Source: Chara braunii (Eukaryota > Streptophyta > Charophyceae > Charales > Characeae). Taken from it: a stretch of 20,214 nt of DNA. Positions 8,271-17,025 of this stretch are shown in pieces. The notes beneath the pieces were generated by a model. That model was not told the origin of the DNA and did no database searches. It saw only the letters and a program-made list of their open reading frames with translations. Positions within the stretch are counted from its first letter, which is position 1, and each line of letters starts with the position of its first letter. The stretch covers positions 3,093,866 to 3,114,079 of the forward strand of contig BFEA01000100.1 in assembly GCA_003427395.1 (NCBI GenBank). Direction: 5' to 3'. A program made the translations under genes and the position numbers.

Positions 8271-8918
8271 TTGATAGCTGTGTTGAACGCCACCGCCAAT
8301 GGGATAAGGATGGAAGCCATAGTAGACGACAGTTCTTAGTCTACCGTCTGTGAGGATAAAGTGGCTCAAAAGCTGGGTCTAGAGGTGGATAGCAGCGTAG
8401 CCATGACCATGGTATCAGCTAACAAGCTAAAGTAGCCTGCCCTAGGGGTGTGTCATAAAGCCAAGGTCGTAGTTGCTGGGGTCGAGGCCACTGTACCTGT
8501 ATTCACAGTTGAACACTGCTCGTCGGAACTAATCCTTGGACGAACATGGCTGACACGTGTCAATGCCACCACCGAGAATAAGCGTGATGGGAGCCAGACG
8601 GTTACCATAGACGGCCCTGAGGGAAGCAGGGTCACACTAAAAACTGTGAACAAATTTGACAAACGTCACAAGATTTCCCTACAGAACAAGGGACTGTTAA
8701 AAACGAAAAGTTGTCAGATGATTCACGAGGGAGTCACTCTTGGACCTCATAAAGTGAAAGGGGCGAAGGTAGACGTTGAGGACTTGGAGGGCAAGTATGT
8801 GGTCGATGGAATGGCTTATGAGAAGGAGGTTGACGACGACGAGTTTGGTGGGTGCGTAATCCTATATTTTTTGGAGGAATTCCCCCACACGGCGGGGGAA
8901 AAAGATACAAGACAGTAG
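8081..8918 (+). pseudogene. pol: Retropepsin-like aspartic protease
   Basis: This domain would cleave the Gag-Pol polyprotein. The first part (8081-8270) continues the gag frame, then coding changes by +1 near 8270 and runs to TAG 8916-8918. The active-site region reads AIVDDSS (about 8316-8336) followed by TAG 8337-8339; known enzymes have D-[ST]-G or DDG here, so the glycine is lost. TAG 8433-8435 follows. The C-terminal retropepsin motif is clear: ELILGRTWLTRVNA (hydrophobic-LG-x-x-W-L), about 8528-8570. Order, spacing and the ILG motif support the call. It is inactive as it stands. The last 350 bases are a linker to reverse transcriptase. Confidence 0.8.
8880..8900 (+). repeat. Perfect 7-bp hairpin at protease-RT junction
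   Basis: TTCCCCC (8880-8886) and GGGGGAA (8894-8900) form a perfect stem around a 7-base loop. The coding phase changes by -1 at this spot between the protease and reverse transcriptase frames. It could be a recoding stimulator or merely a slippage hotspot. Confidence 0.7.
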
Positions 8919-10054
8919 CACAAAAAGTCAAGGCAGCCGCGGTCAACCGTGATAGGACCGGGGAGATAGGAATCACTGAGGAAGAGATCACTGAGTTGAT
9001 TAGGGAGCGAAAGGCTACTGAAGGGCAAAGGATTACCGATGACAGGATAAAACAGATGGACATAGGTGACGGGAACATAACCAAAGAAGAGAGGGAGTTG
9101 ATAATAGACACCTTTAGAGTGTGCGACAAGGCAGTAGCCTTTTGTGATGCGGAGAGAGGGAGGATAGATCCCAGATATGCTAATCCCGCAAGGATCTATA
9201 CGGTGCCGCACGTGTCGTGGAATGATGCAGGGTGGAAGTGCGCGCAAAAGGAGAAGGAGATGATAGTGGATTTCTTAAAGGAAAAGATAAGAACGTTCGT
9301 AGCAGAACTATGTGAGAGCGCCTACGCCAACAGATGGTTTTTCATTCAGAAGTCGAATGGGAAGCTCCGATGGATACAAGACCTCCAGAAAACGAATAAG
9401 GTCACAGTTAGGGACGTCGGATCTATTCCAAATGCAGATCTCCTGTCTGAAGGAGCGGCTGGACGTTCGATTTACTCAGTTTGTGACCTTTTCTCAGGCT
9501 ACAACGAGATTCCGCTTGATTATCGAGACCGACATCTAACTGCAATGCACACGTCGTTGGGGCTAATACAGATGATGGTGATGCCAATGGGATGGACTAA
9601 TGGCGTGGCAGTCTTCCAAAGAGCAATGGTGGCAGTCTTAGGAGAGTTTATACCGAATTTGGTAGAGGTCTTCTTGGATCATTTTCTGATCAAGGAACCC
9701 TATGAGAAGGACGAGACTGAGGTAAGGCCTGGGGTAAGGAAGTTCGTCGCCACTCACGCCGAAGATATTAAGAAGGTGCTGGTGGAGTTGGAGGATGCTA
9801 ATCTTACCGTGAGCGGAACTAAGAGTAGGTGGGCAGTGTCTTCTTTAAAGATACTAGGCTACATTTGTGATAAGGATGGTAGGAGATCTGACCCCGCGAA
9901 GTTAGAGAAGCTTATGAACTGGCCTACTCCGTTATGGCATATTACCGATATACGCCAGTTTCTGGGGGTAGTTGGGTTCTGGAAGAACTTTACAAAGGGC
10001 TATGCTGAAAAAGCTGAGCCACTAAGAAGGCTCTTGCGCAAAGCAGTGGAATGA
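8889..10054 (+). pseudogene. pol: Ty3/Gypsy-like reverse transcriptase
   Basis: This is the RNA- and DNA-dependent DNA polymerase of the element. The frame is continuous from the protease junction (ATG available at 8852) to a TGA at 10052-10054. RT blocks appear in order: NRWFFIQKSNGKLRWIQDL, SVCDLFSGYNEIPLD (catalytic Asp in block A), MVMPMGWTNGVAVFQRAM, VFLDHFLIKEP (block C), LGYICDKDGRR and the thumb-side QFLGVVGFWKNF. The normal [FY]xDD catalytic pair is FLDH here: the second Asp (9680-9682) is His, which should abolish activity. The GW-TN-VAVFQRAM version differs from the F-G-L-x-N-AP form of common plant chromoviruses and Athila, and resembles, from memory, Ty3 elements of basidiomycetes and some streptophytes. 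TGA 10052 replaces an expected Trp. Confidence 0.9.
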
Positions 10055-10735
10055 AGTTGGACGAGTGAGCAAGAGGATACCGTGATAGCCCTAAAGGATG
10101 AATTTACAGAAGGGAGACAAGTTCTCGGTGTTCCTTACTTTGAGGACGAGAAGAAGCGACCGTTTGTAGTATGCACGGACGCGGGACCTCTTTCCGTTGG
10201 GGGGGTCTTAGCTCGGAAAGACCAGGAGGGCCATGAGAGACCTCTTAGATTTGAGAGTAAGACCTTAAACACCACTGAGAGGAACTACTCACAGTTTAAG
10301 AAAGAAGTTCTAGGGGTGCTACACTGCCTGAATGTCTTTCGTCATTATATTTACGGACAAAGATTTATACTGAGGGTTGACCCAACGGCAGTAGCAGCCG
10401 TCCTACAGAAAGATTTTTCGTTGACAAACTCCACAATTACTAGATGGCTCATGCACATAAGAATGTTTGACTATATGGTGGAACGGATATCGGGGGCTAA
10501 GAATTCAGTGGCGGATGACTTATCGCGAATTCCGTTAGAAGAAGGAAACCTAGGATCGCCTGGAGGAGTTGACAAGTTTTTACAGATGGGGATAGGCTCT
10601 CTAAGAGTAAAGACAAGTACGGTCAGGACTCCGATGTTCCTCGAGAATCTCTATACGGGGACATACAATCAAATAGGGCGGTATCTCATAGGTGAGGCGA
10701 AGTTGGATGACAAGGTTAGAAAGGAGGCTCAATAG
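10055..10735 (+). pseudogene. pol: RNase H domain of Pol
   Basis: It degrades RNA in RNA-DNA hybrids during reverse transcription. It is in the same frame as reverse transcriptase after the TGA, ending at TAG 10733-10735. Visible landmarks are PFVVCTDAGPLSVGGVLARK (first catalytic Asp), TTERNYSQFKKEVLGVLHCL (catalytic Glu), FRHYIYGQRFILRVDPTA (Asp in the usual TDH position) and GAKNSVADDLSR (last Asp, in the typical N-xx-ADxLSR). The order and spacing match the Ty3-type RNase H directly fused to RT. About 60 residues after the domain form a tether to integrase. Confidence 0.88.
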
Positions 10736-11933
10736 TATTGCTTAAGGGCGGGTCACCTGTTTAAGAGGCCACCTAAGAACGGGATGCCTATGAGGGTCGT
10801 CTGTGACGAGGATGAGCAACGAGACATAATAGTGGAACTTCACGACGGTGTCGTTGGGGGACATAGAGGAGTGAAAGGGATCTTTGAGAAGGTCAGAAAC
10901 CTTTATTGGTGGGATGGTCTATATAGGGATGTGGAAGTGTATTGTCTCACATGCGTAGAGTGTCAGAAAAGGGTTGTGGTTAAGTATAAGGAACCACTGT
11001 TTCCTTCGTATCCCACAACTGTAGGTCAAAAAGTTCACGTGGATTTAGTTAAGATGCCCAAAGGAGATGGGAGAATGAATTATATCATGGACATTAGGGA
11101 CGATTTGACCGGGTTTGTAGAGGCATGGCCATTGAAACAGAAAACGGGCAAGGCTGTTAGTGCATATCTAACGGAGTATATCACTCGGTATGGCTGTGTG
11201 GGAAAGATTGTTATGGATAGGGGGGTCAGAATTTATGGCCAAAGAAGTCTAGGAACTGCTCCAGAAGGCAGGGATACGGGTGTCGCTATCTACGGCATAC
11301 CATCCTCAAACTAACGCTCCTGTAGAGAGAGGACATCAGTCTCTAGTGAATGCGCTCGCCAAGTGGTGCGAAGGTAGATAGAAGAAGTGGCCTAGGTACC
11401 TAAGATTTGCTGTTTGGGCGGATAATATTACCGTTCGATCAACTACGGGGTACCCACCCTACTCCTTGTGGTTTGGCAGACACTGCCCCTTACGAATAGA
11501 ATTCCATATCGATTCTTGGCAAACGATTAACTAGGAGGAACTCTCGACTAGAGAACAGTTGTTGGCCGCTAGAGTCAAACAAATAGTCGAGACTCTTCAG
11601 GATGGCACTTTAGATGCTACGGAAAAGCTAAAGATCCAGAGGGGAAAAGAGAAGGAGAGATGGGATAAGCATATCCGGGTCAGGCAAGAAGGGATACCCG
11701 AGAGAGGTCTAGTCTTACTTTACGATTCTTCGTTAGAAAGGACTTGGACTGGGAAGTTAGCGAACCGATGGATGGGGCACTATCGTATGGTAAAGAGGTT
11801 AGAAGGAGGGGCCTATCTGATAGAGGAACTAGATGGGACTAGGTGGGCGGAACCAGTATCCGGTGCTCGCTTAAAAGTCTTTAGGGAACGAAAAGAGTCT
11901 ACCTTTCATCTTTGGAAGGATAAAGAGAAATAA
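10736..11933 (+). pseudogene. pol: Ty3/Gypsy-like integrase, frameshifted
   Basis: It would insert element cDNA into the genome. The H2C2 zinc domain is intact: ELHDGVVGGHRG then CLTCVECQKR (to about 10971). In the DDE core the first Asp is in VHVDLVKMP (about 11041) and the second in IVMDRG (11213-11215). Just after it a six-G run (11220-11225) shifts the frame by +1; the catalytic Glu lies beyond in YHPQTNAPVERGHQ. Further stops are TAG 11250-11252, 11379-11381 and 11532-11534. The C-terminal GPY/F-like module is visible as RGLVLLYDSSLERTWTGKL and NRWMGHYRMVKRL, ending at TAA 11931-11933. No chromodomain motif seen. Confidence 0.88.
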
Positions 11934-12308
11934 GAAGTCGACAAGCAACTGGAAGGGCGCCTGAAGAAGCGCGAAGCAGACCCTACAAGGGAGGTCGCTC
12001 ATGAGACAGGAGAATCCTCTAAGATGTCCACAAGAAAGGAGAGAGAGAAGGGCCTAGGGGTCAAGGGTAGACAATGGAAGGGCACGAACAAGAAGAAGTG
12101 TGAAGTCGTGGAATCGGTTCGGTTGAGGAAGGAAAAGCAGCTAAAGGGCAAAGAGACTATTAAGGCCATTCTGATAGTGGACAAGACAAAGAGTCAGCAC
12201 CGCTATAAGAACAAGCTACGGAGGTCCACCAACCGATTAAGGGTTGTAAAGAGATTAGTTAAGAAGAAGCGAAGAAATAAGAAAAAGCAACAAAAAGAGA
12301 CTCGGTGA
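11934..12308 (+). pseudogene. pol: Lysine/arginine-rich Pol C-terminal tail
   Basis: It continues the integrase frame after one TAA (11931-11933) for 124 codons to TGA 12306-12308; an internal ATG is at 12024. The composition is extremely basic (RLRKEKQLKGKETIK, RLVKKKRRNKKKQQKETR). This could act as a nuclear-localisation or nucleic-acid-binding tail, as basic C-termini do in some Ty3 integrases. It could also be a separate short ORF starting at 12024. Confidence 0.5.
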
Positions 12309-12406
12309 GAAAAAGGAAGACAATCTTAGGTTGATGGGTAGAGATTAGGAGTCGGTTTTTCTCCTCCTTTTTCCTGGATATACCCAGATCGCTCGCCGGG
12401 GACGTC

Positions 12407-12422
12407 GAGAATAGGGGGGGGG
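12407..12422 (+). promoter_or_regulatory. Polypurine tract of the Ty3-like element
   Basis: GAGAATAGGGGGGGGG, 100 bases after the last Pol stop and four bases before a TGTCGGG LTR-type start. This is the expected plus-strand primer and it has the same plus polarity as gag-pol. Confidence 0.7.
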
Positions 12423-12426
12423 CTAC

Positions 12427-13090
12427 TGTCGGGCAGCTCTAATCCTACGCCGGTCTTTACTTCTCTTACAAGGGCGTGGTACAAGGATTCTAATTGTTAG
12501 TTTCTACGTGACAGGGGCTCTCCGACCACGGGTAAATTGCCACGACAGGTTGACGGAACGGATGACCGGCCTACGACATACAGTTCAAAAGGGCTCGAGC
12601 GTTGAACAACAGTAATTTTGTGAAGAGGACCTAAGACGTAAGCCACCGACGAACACAAAGAGGCTACCACAGCGAACAACTACCGAGGGGTTGGACAAGA
12701 GGGTACGCCTGTAAAGGGTCGAGACGATACTAGAGGCCGGCTAAATGGTCGAGAGAACGGAGGCACCGGGCGTTTATAGTGAGGCTACGGGCGTTTTGAG
12801 CGGGAACGGTGTCCGAAGTTGCCTCGAGTGGCCAAATTCTCGAGGACATCCTGCACGAATAAGTTGTGGGATCGGGCCTACGCAGAGACCCTGACACTAA
12901 GAGGAGAACGGTGCAGACCTAGGGCTCGGGAATGGGCCTCCCGGCCTAGAATTTTGGGAGGGCCCGCGTGGCCTTTACAAAGGGGGTTGGTACCGCTTAC
13001 GAGTGGGGACCACCAAGGCCAAGGCAGGCCCGCGGCTGGCTCGGGAATAGGTCCGGTACCGGGACCCTGCAAAAGGCCCGGTTCCCGACA
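12427..13090 (+). mobile_element. Candidate 3' LTR of the Ty3-like element
   Basis: It begins TGTCGGG next to the polypurine tract, and the first matching inverted end CCCGACA is at 13084-13090, giving perfect 7-bp terminal inverted repeats and a TG...CA pair 664 bp apart. The start is well placed. The end is less certain, because no 5' LTR copy exists in the window to confirm it, and the true LTR could be longer and include the minisatellites that follow. Confidence 0.5.
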
Positions 13091-13564
13091 AAAAGGCCCC
13101 CCTCGACAAAAACTGTTCGGGGGCCTAATCAGAACCGGGCACAGGTTCGGTGCCAAGGCGCTGCAACTGCAGCAGGCCACGTCGACACTTTGAGGCCGGA
13201 AGCTGGCTGAGGCCGGGGGCTGCATAGTTTATAAGCCCAACAGGGCTCGAACGGGGGACACTTCTGGCATGCACGAGTTGGAGGCGCACGGGATTTCAGG
13301 CGCACGGGGCAAACATGGACGGACGGGGACACGCACGGGTGAGACGCTCGTGAGGAGACTCGCAGGAGACAGACGTGCACAGATTTCTCGACTTGCACGG
13401 ACGGAGAGGAGGGGAGATTGCGGGAGAGACACCTGGGGACACACTGCACTCAGGGGATCCAGAGGAGAGGCGCACGGGACTTCGGGGGCGCGACACGAGG
13501 ATCCGCTGGCAGTCACCGCGCGCACAGGTAGGGATAGCGCACGCACAAGCGAGCATCCGTGCGC
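13091..13564. other. GC-rich region, no gene
   Basis: High-GC DNA with loosely repeated words such as GGCGCACGGGA(T/C)TTC (about 13283 and 13469). Long open frames on both strands are a by-product of base composition; none has protein-like features. Confidence 0.55.
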
Positions 13565-13656
13565 AGCCACCGCGCGCATCCGCGCATAACCACCACGCGC
13601 ATCCGCGTGCAGCCACCTCGCGCATCCTCGCGTAGCCACCGCGTGCACTGGGGGGC
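13565..13656. repeat. Minisatellite 1: 23-bp unit, 4 copies
   Basis: The word (A)RCCACC with its surroundings (CGCGCATCC) recurs at 13565, 13588, 13611 and 13634, an exact 23-bp period. Units differ by a few substitutions. Confidence 0.85.
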
Positions 13657-13984
13657 ATAGCGCGCGCTCTGCGCACTAGTGAGATTTGCCAGTAGAGAGC
13701 CGCGCGCTGCGGCATTACGCACCAACGGAACAGAACGGGTTTGAACAGCGTGGCACAACGCACGCACACGTGCGCACACGGCGCACGCTTCGGACAACCG
13801 GGATGAGGCCCACGTAAGCGCGCGCACACAGGCGCACACTCGCGGTAGCCAGAGCAAGAGCGTGCGAACGCGCACACATGAACGGGCAGACGGGGACGGG
13901 TGAACGAAAGCTCGCTCGCACACACGCGCTATCGGGATCGGGCAGCGACGATCACTAGGGCGCTCTTGCGCGACGGGTTGGGGT
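13657..13984. other. GC-rich spacer, no gene
   Basis: CG/CA-rich sequence with many short GCGCAC words but no fixed period I could establish. No gene recognised. Confidence 0.5.
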
Positions 13985-14285
13985 GGCGAGGAGCACCGCG
14001 CACTCACGGCGCTCGGCGGATTGGGCGTCATCGCGCGCCTTGAGGGACAGGTGTGGCCATCGTGCACCTTCAGGGACGACCGAGGGGACATCACGCACCT
14101 TCTGGGATGACTGTGGGGAGCACCGCGTGGCGGGATCGGATAGCGGGGAGCTCCGAGCAGAGGATTAGATGGCAGGGAACACTGTTCTGAGGGATCAGAT
14201 AGCGGGGAGCACCGTGCAGCGAATCTGAGATGCGGGCGCACACCGCGCGAGAGATTCGGATAACGGGGAGCAGTCATCCGCCTCA
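13985..14285. repeat. Minisatellite 2: about 30-bp unit, about 9-10 copies
   Basis: GGGGAGCACCGCG-type cores recur at 14115, 14145, 14174, 14204, 14232 and 14265, with more diverged copies back to about 13988. Each is followed by a GGGATCGGATAGC-like stretch. The period is 28-32 bp. Confidence 0.75.
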
Positions 14286-14731
14286 GCGCGAACCTGGCCA
14301 GCGGATCGGGATAGAGGGAGGAGCCATAGCCCACTCGCGCACGACCGCGGAACTGTGTGTACCGTGCGCGGCTGAGTAGGGCAGAGGTGAACACCAGTGC
14401 GAGACGAGGGTGGGGACAGGCGCACCCTGTTGCCAGGCAAGACGACTCTTTTGGGTGTGTTTTGGATCATCGACCTTCTGGGGGTACGACCAGATCACCG
14501 AGCGGACCGGGTCTTTTGGGGCGCAGTCGGAACACAGGTTGAGACAGACTCTTTCCGGGGGCAACGCGAACACAGATGGGACACTAAGGGCGCACATCAA
14601 CGGGGCGCACTCAAGAGCGCACGGACGGGCACTATAGACGTATCCCCAACAAGGCGGTTCCCAAGGCACCCCGAAGAGAGATACCCTGAAGGGGCACGTT
14701 TCGGAGAGGTATATCCCGATCCGACACTCTA
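14286..14731. other. Spacer between minisatellites, no gene
   Basis: No recognisable gene. It contains a loose repeat of GAACACAG and GGGCGCAC words near 14530-14620. The open frames here lack protein-like composition. Confidence 0.5.
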
Positions 14732-14896
14732 CCGAACGGACACTTTTTGCCGAGCGGTTACTTTACCGCTCGGGTATTTTTCCGCGCAGACTCCTTTACC
14801 GAACGGTCACTTTCACCGGACGGGTACTTTGCCGATCGAGAATTTTACCAAGCGGATACTTTGCTGAGGGGACACTTTTACCGGAGGGGTGTTTTA
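14732..14896. repeat. Minisatellite 3: 16-18-bp unit, about 10 copies
   Basis: Units of the form CCGAACGG-x-x-ACTTTxx start at 14732, 14750, 14766, 14782, 14799, 14816, 14832, 14848, about 14863 and 14881. The CG-rich half varies while the ACTTT half is steadier. Confidence 0.85.
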
Positions 14897-14944
14897 CCAA
14901 AGATATAGAGGTACATTACGAACCAGGCTTTCCAGAAGGGGGAT

Positions 14945-15225
14945 TTCACGAAAAGGGCACGACCAATGGCTACTTTTGCGATAAGGGACACTCAAATGGT
15001 GTGTTCGCAAAAAGGGGCGACCGAAGGGTACGTTCGTGAAAAGGCACGACCAAAGGATACGTTAGTGAAGAAGCACGGTCAAAGGGTACGATCAAAGGGG
15101 ACGTTTGTGAAAAGGCTCGACTAGAGGGTACGACCAAAGGCTACGTACGAGAAAAGGCACGACCAAAGGGTGCGTACGCAAAAAGGCACGGCCAAAGGGT
15201 ATGTTCGCGAAGAGGCACGAGTCCG
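14945..15225. repeat. Minisatellite 4: about 29-bp unit, about 9 copies
   Basis: AAAAGGCACGACCAAAGG units with a TACGTNCG spacer recur with GCACGA-type cores at about 14957, 14986, 15016, 15044, 15073, 15115, 15158, 15186 and 15214. Two units carry an extra 12-14-bp partial duplication. Confidence 0.8.
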
Positions 15226-15480
15226 AACCGGGCTTTCGAAAGGGTACTTTGACTTTTTGAGCCCTTTGATATTCCCACGACGGCCTAGCGACACAGGCGA
15301 GCCCATCCGAGCCTTGTTGGAGCCAAAGAGGCACGAGTCCAATCCGGGCTTTCGAACGGGTACTTTGACTTTTCGAGTCCTTTGACATTCCTATGGCAAC
15401 ATAGTGACACGGGTGGACATATCCAAGCCTTGTTGGGACCGAAGAGGCACGAGTCCGAACAGGGCCTTTGAAGAGGTATT
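15211..15480. repeat. Minisatellite 5: 116-bp unit, 2.3 copies
   Basis: AGAGGCACGAGTCC starts at 15211, 15327 and 15443, an exact 116-bp period. Each unit begins with a core derived from minisatellite 4, so the longer unit seems to have grown out of the shorter one. Confidence 0.88.
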
Positions 15481-16198
15481 TCCTCTAACCGGACCATTGT
15501 GGAGGTGCTTTGAGTAGTCAGGCCTCTGTGAGGCATGGTCACAAAAGATCTCGAGTTATGGCCCTGGTGGGCGCGGAAGGCGGCTTCGGATTCTGAGAGC
15601 TCGAGTGCGGTTCTATGGGACAGACGGGCTCGATACCGCCGACATCGAGTGGCAAGAAGGATCTGGTGGCGGTTGATGACTAGATCTGTGGGCATCCAAA
15701 CTGATCCCACACATGTAGATGTTGGAACTTCTGCTGGGGTTGGAGACTGCGCTGAGCGCCCTATAGTGCTGGACTGAATGGAAACACTTATATTGTCACT
15801 TTTCCTGCCTACTTCTTGAGACTTGTGTCACTTGTCGTGGAGTCAGCTTGAACTGTACTTTGTCTTGAATGTGTACTGACGCGGGAAGTGCAGGTTACAG
15901 GAGCCCCAACCAACCCTCCCGTGGGTGACAGACGCGGCGTGAGTCATAGGGTTTGTGTTGGAGGCCGGTAGAGCCAAATCTTCCGGTCGACAATGGGTGT
16001 GGAGCCCGATGCCGTGGTCATTGCCGTGTCGGCGGCGTGTGATGCACCGTCGGCCATGGGGAGATGGCGGACCGGACTGGAGGGGGCCAGAAGAGGTCCG
16101 CGTGAGCGGAGGGCATAGGGGGAAGTCCGTGGTAGAAAGCGACGAACGGCGCTAGCAAGGCTAGCACGGGCGTCGTCAAAGGGGGAGGGGTGGTTGAG
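15481..16198. other. Unassigned region, no gene recognised
   Basis: Mixed-composition DNA without tandem structure. No convincing coding frame, RNA gene or LTR end was found. It may belong to the Ty3-like 3' end, to the outer element or to a third repeat. Confidence 0.5.
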
Positions 16199-16199
16199 G

Positions 16200-16226
16200 A
16201 ACCCTAAGCCCTACAAAAACCCTAAG
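16200..16226. repeat. Degenerate telomere-like AACCCTAA words
   Basis: Three CCCTA words occur here, two of them as ACCCTAAG; the reverse complement TTTAGGG motif reappears at 16810 and 16926. The words are too few and irregular for an interstitial telomere array, but they fit a plant-type genome. Confidence 0.5.
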
Positions 16227-16348
16227 AAAATTCTAACCGAGGTTTAAGTGGTTAGGGTAGGGTATCGGTGACCCAATTAAGAAAGTAAAATAGCAAGCAT
16301 AGGGGGGGAAAGACGGGAGAAAATAAATAAGCAGCGAGGTTTCGAGAG

Positions 16349-16394
16349 AAAATAAAAATAAATAAATAAATAAATAAATAATAAAAATAATTAA
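16349..16394. repeat. (AAAT)n microsatellite
   Basis: A near-perfect run of AAAT/AATA units. A second such tract lies at 16531-16616. Confidence 0.9.
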
Positions 16395-16440
16395 AGAAAT
16401 AAGTAAAGAGATGTGAAGGGAAACAATATTTATTTTTTTG

Positions 16441-16490
16441 AAATTTTCGGCAGCAGTCCCCTAACCCCCACGGGGTCAAGAATGTGCCAA
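16441..16490. repeat. GGCAGCA...CCCCACGGGG module, copy 1
   Basis: AAATTTTCGGCAGCAG, then ACCCCCACGGGGTC, then a TGTGCC end. The same three-part module recurs at 16661-16705 and 16731-16780. Confidence 0.8.
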
Positions 16491-16530
16491 GGGAAAAGGA
16501 GAAACCGAGTTGAGCACACTAGAGATGCCG

Positions 16531-16616
16531 TAAATAATAATAATAAAAAAATTCAGAAAATAAATAAAAAAATAATAAATAAAAAAATAATAAATAAATA
16601 AATAAGTAAATAAGTG
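16531..16616. repeat. (AAAT/AAT)n microsatellite
   Basis: Long run of AATAAT and AAATAAAT units, interrupted by a few other bases. Confidence 0.88.
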
Positions 16617-16660
16617 TGTGAGGAGGTGGGGAGAAATGGGTTATCTGATTTTTTTTCAAA

Positions 16661-16705
16661 AATTTTGGCAGCATTTCGTTACCCCCATGGGGTTGAAGTG
16701 TGCCA
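16661..16705. repeat. GGCAGCA...CCCCATGGGG module, copy 2
   Basis: AATTTTGGCAGCATTTCGTT followed by ACCCCCATGGGGTT and AGTGTGCC. Closest to copy 3. Confidence 0.8.
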
Positions 16706-16730
16706 AAAAGACTAAGTAAGAGAAAATCAG

Positions 16731-16780
16731 AAAATTTCGGCAGCACTTCGTTACCCCCACGGGGTCAAAATGTGTGCCGA
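16731..16780. repeat. GGCAGCA...CCCCACGGGG module, copy 3
   Basis: AAATTTCGGCAGCACTTCGT then ACCCCCACGGGGTC then TGTGTGCCG. The ACCCC-CACG-GGGT core can form a small hairpin in every copy. Confidence 0.8.
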
Positions 16781-16794
16781 AAGCAAGAAAGGCT

Positions 16795-17025
16795 AACACC
16801 TAATCAGATTTAGGGTTGCCGCCAAGAAATTCGAATTTTCAGAATAAATAAAAATAAATAAAATAAATCAGAAAATAAGAAAAGAGGGTGGGGAAGAAGA
16901 TGAGAAAACTAACAACTAATCAGATTTAGGGTTGCCGTAGAGAAAATCGAATTTTCAGAATAAATAGAAAAATAAATGAAATGAATCAGAAAATCAGAAA
17001 AGAGGGTGGGAAAGAAGAGATTTCG
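16795..17025. repeat. 116-bp tandem duplication with TTTAGGG
   Basis: AACACCTAATCAGATTTAGG at 16795 and AACAACTAATCAGATTTAGG at 16911 start two units that stay alignable (GGGTTGCCG, then CGAATTTTCAGAATAAATA, then AGAGGGTGGG) to about 17025. The period is 116 bp. Confidence 0.85.

Noticed and set aside
13229-14394. Several long overlapping open frames on both strands
   Set aside because: They lie in GC-rich minisatellite DNA, where stops are rare by composition; the products are Arg/Ala/Cys/Ser-rich and low in complexity.
13565-15480. CRISPR-like repeat-spacer array
   Set aside because: Units are contiguous and diverged, without unique spacers, and the context is eukaryotic.
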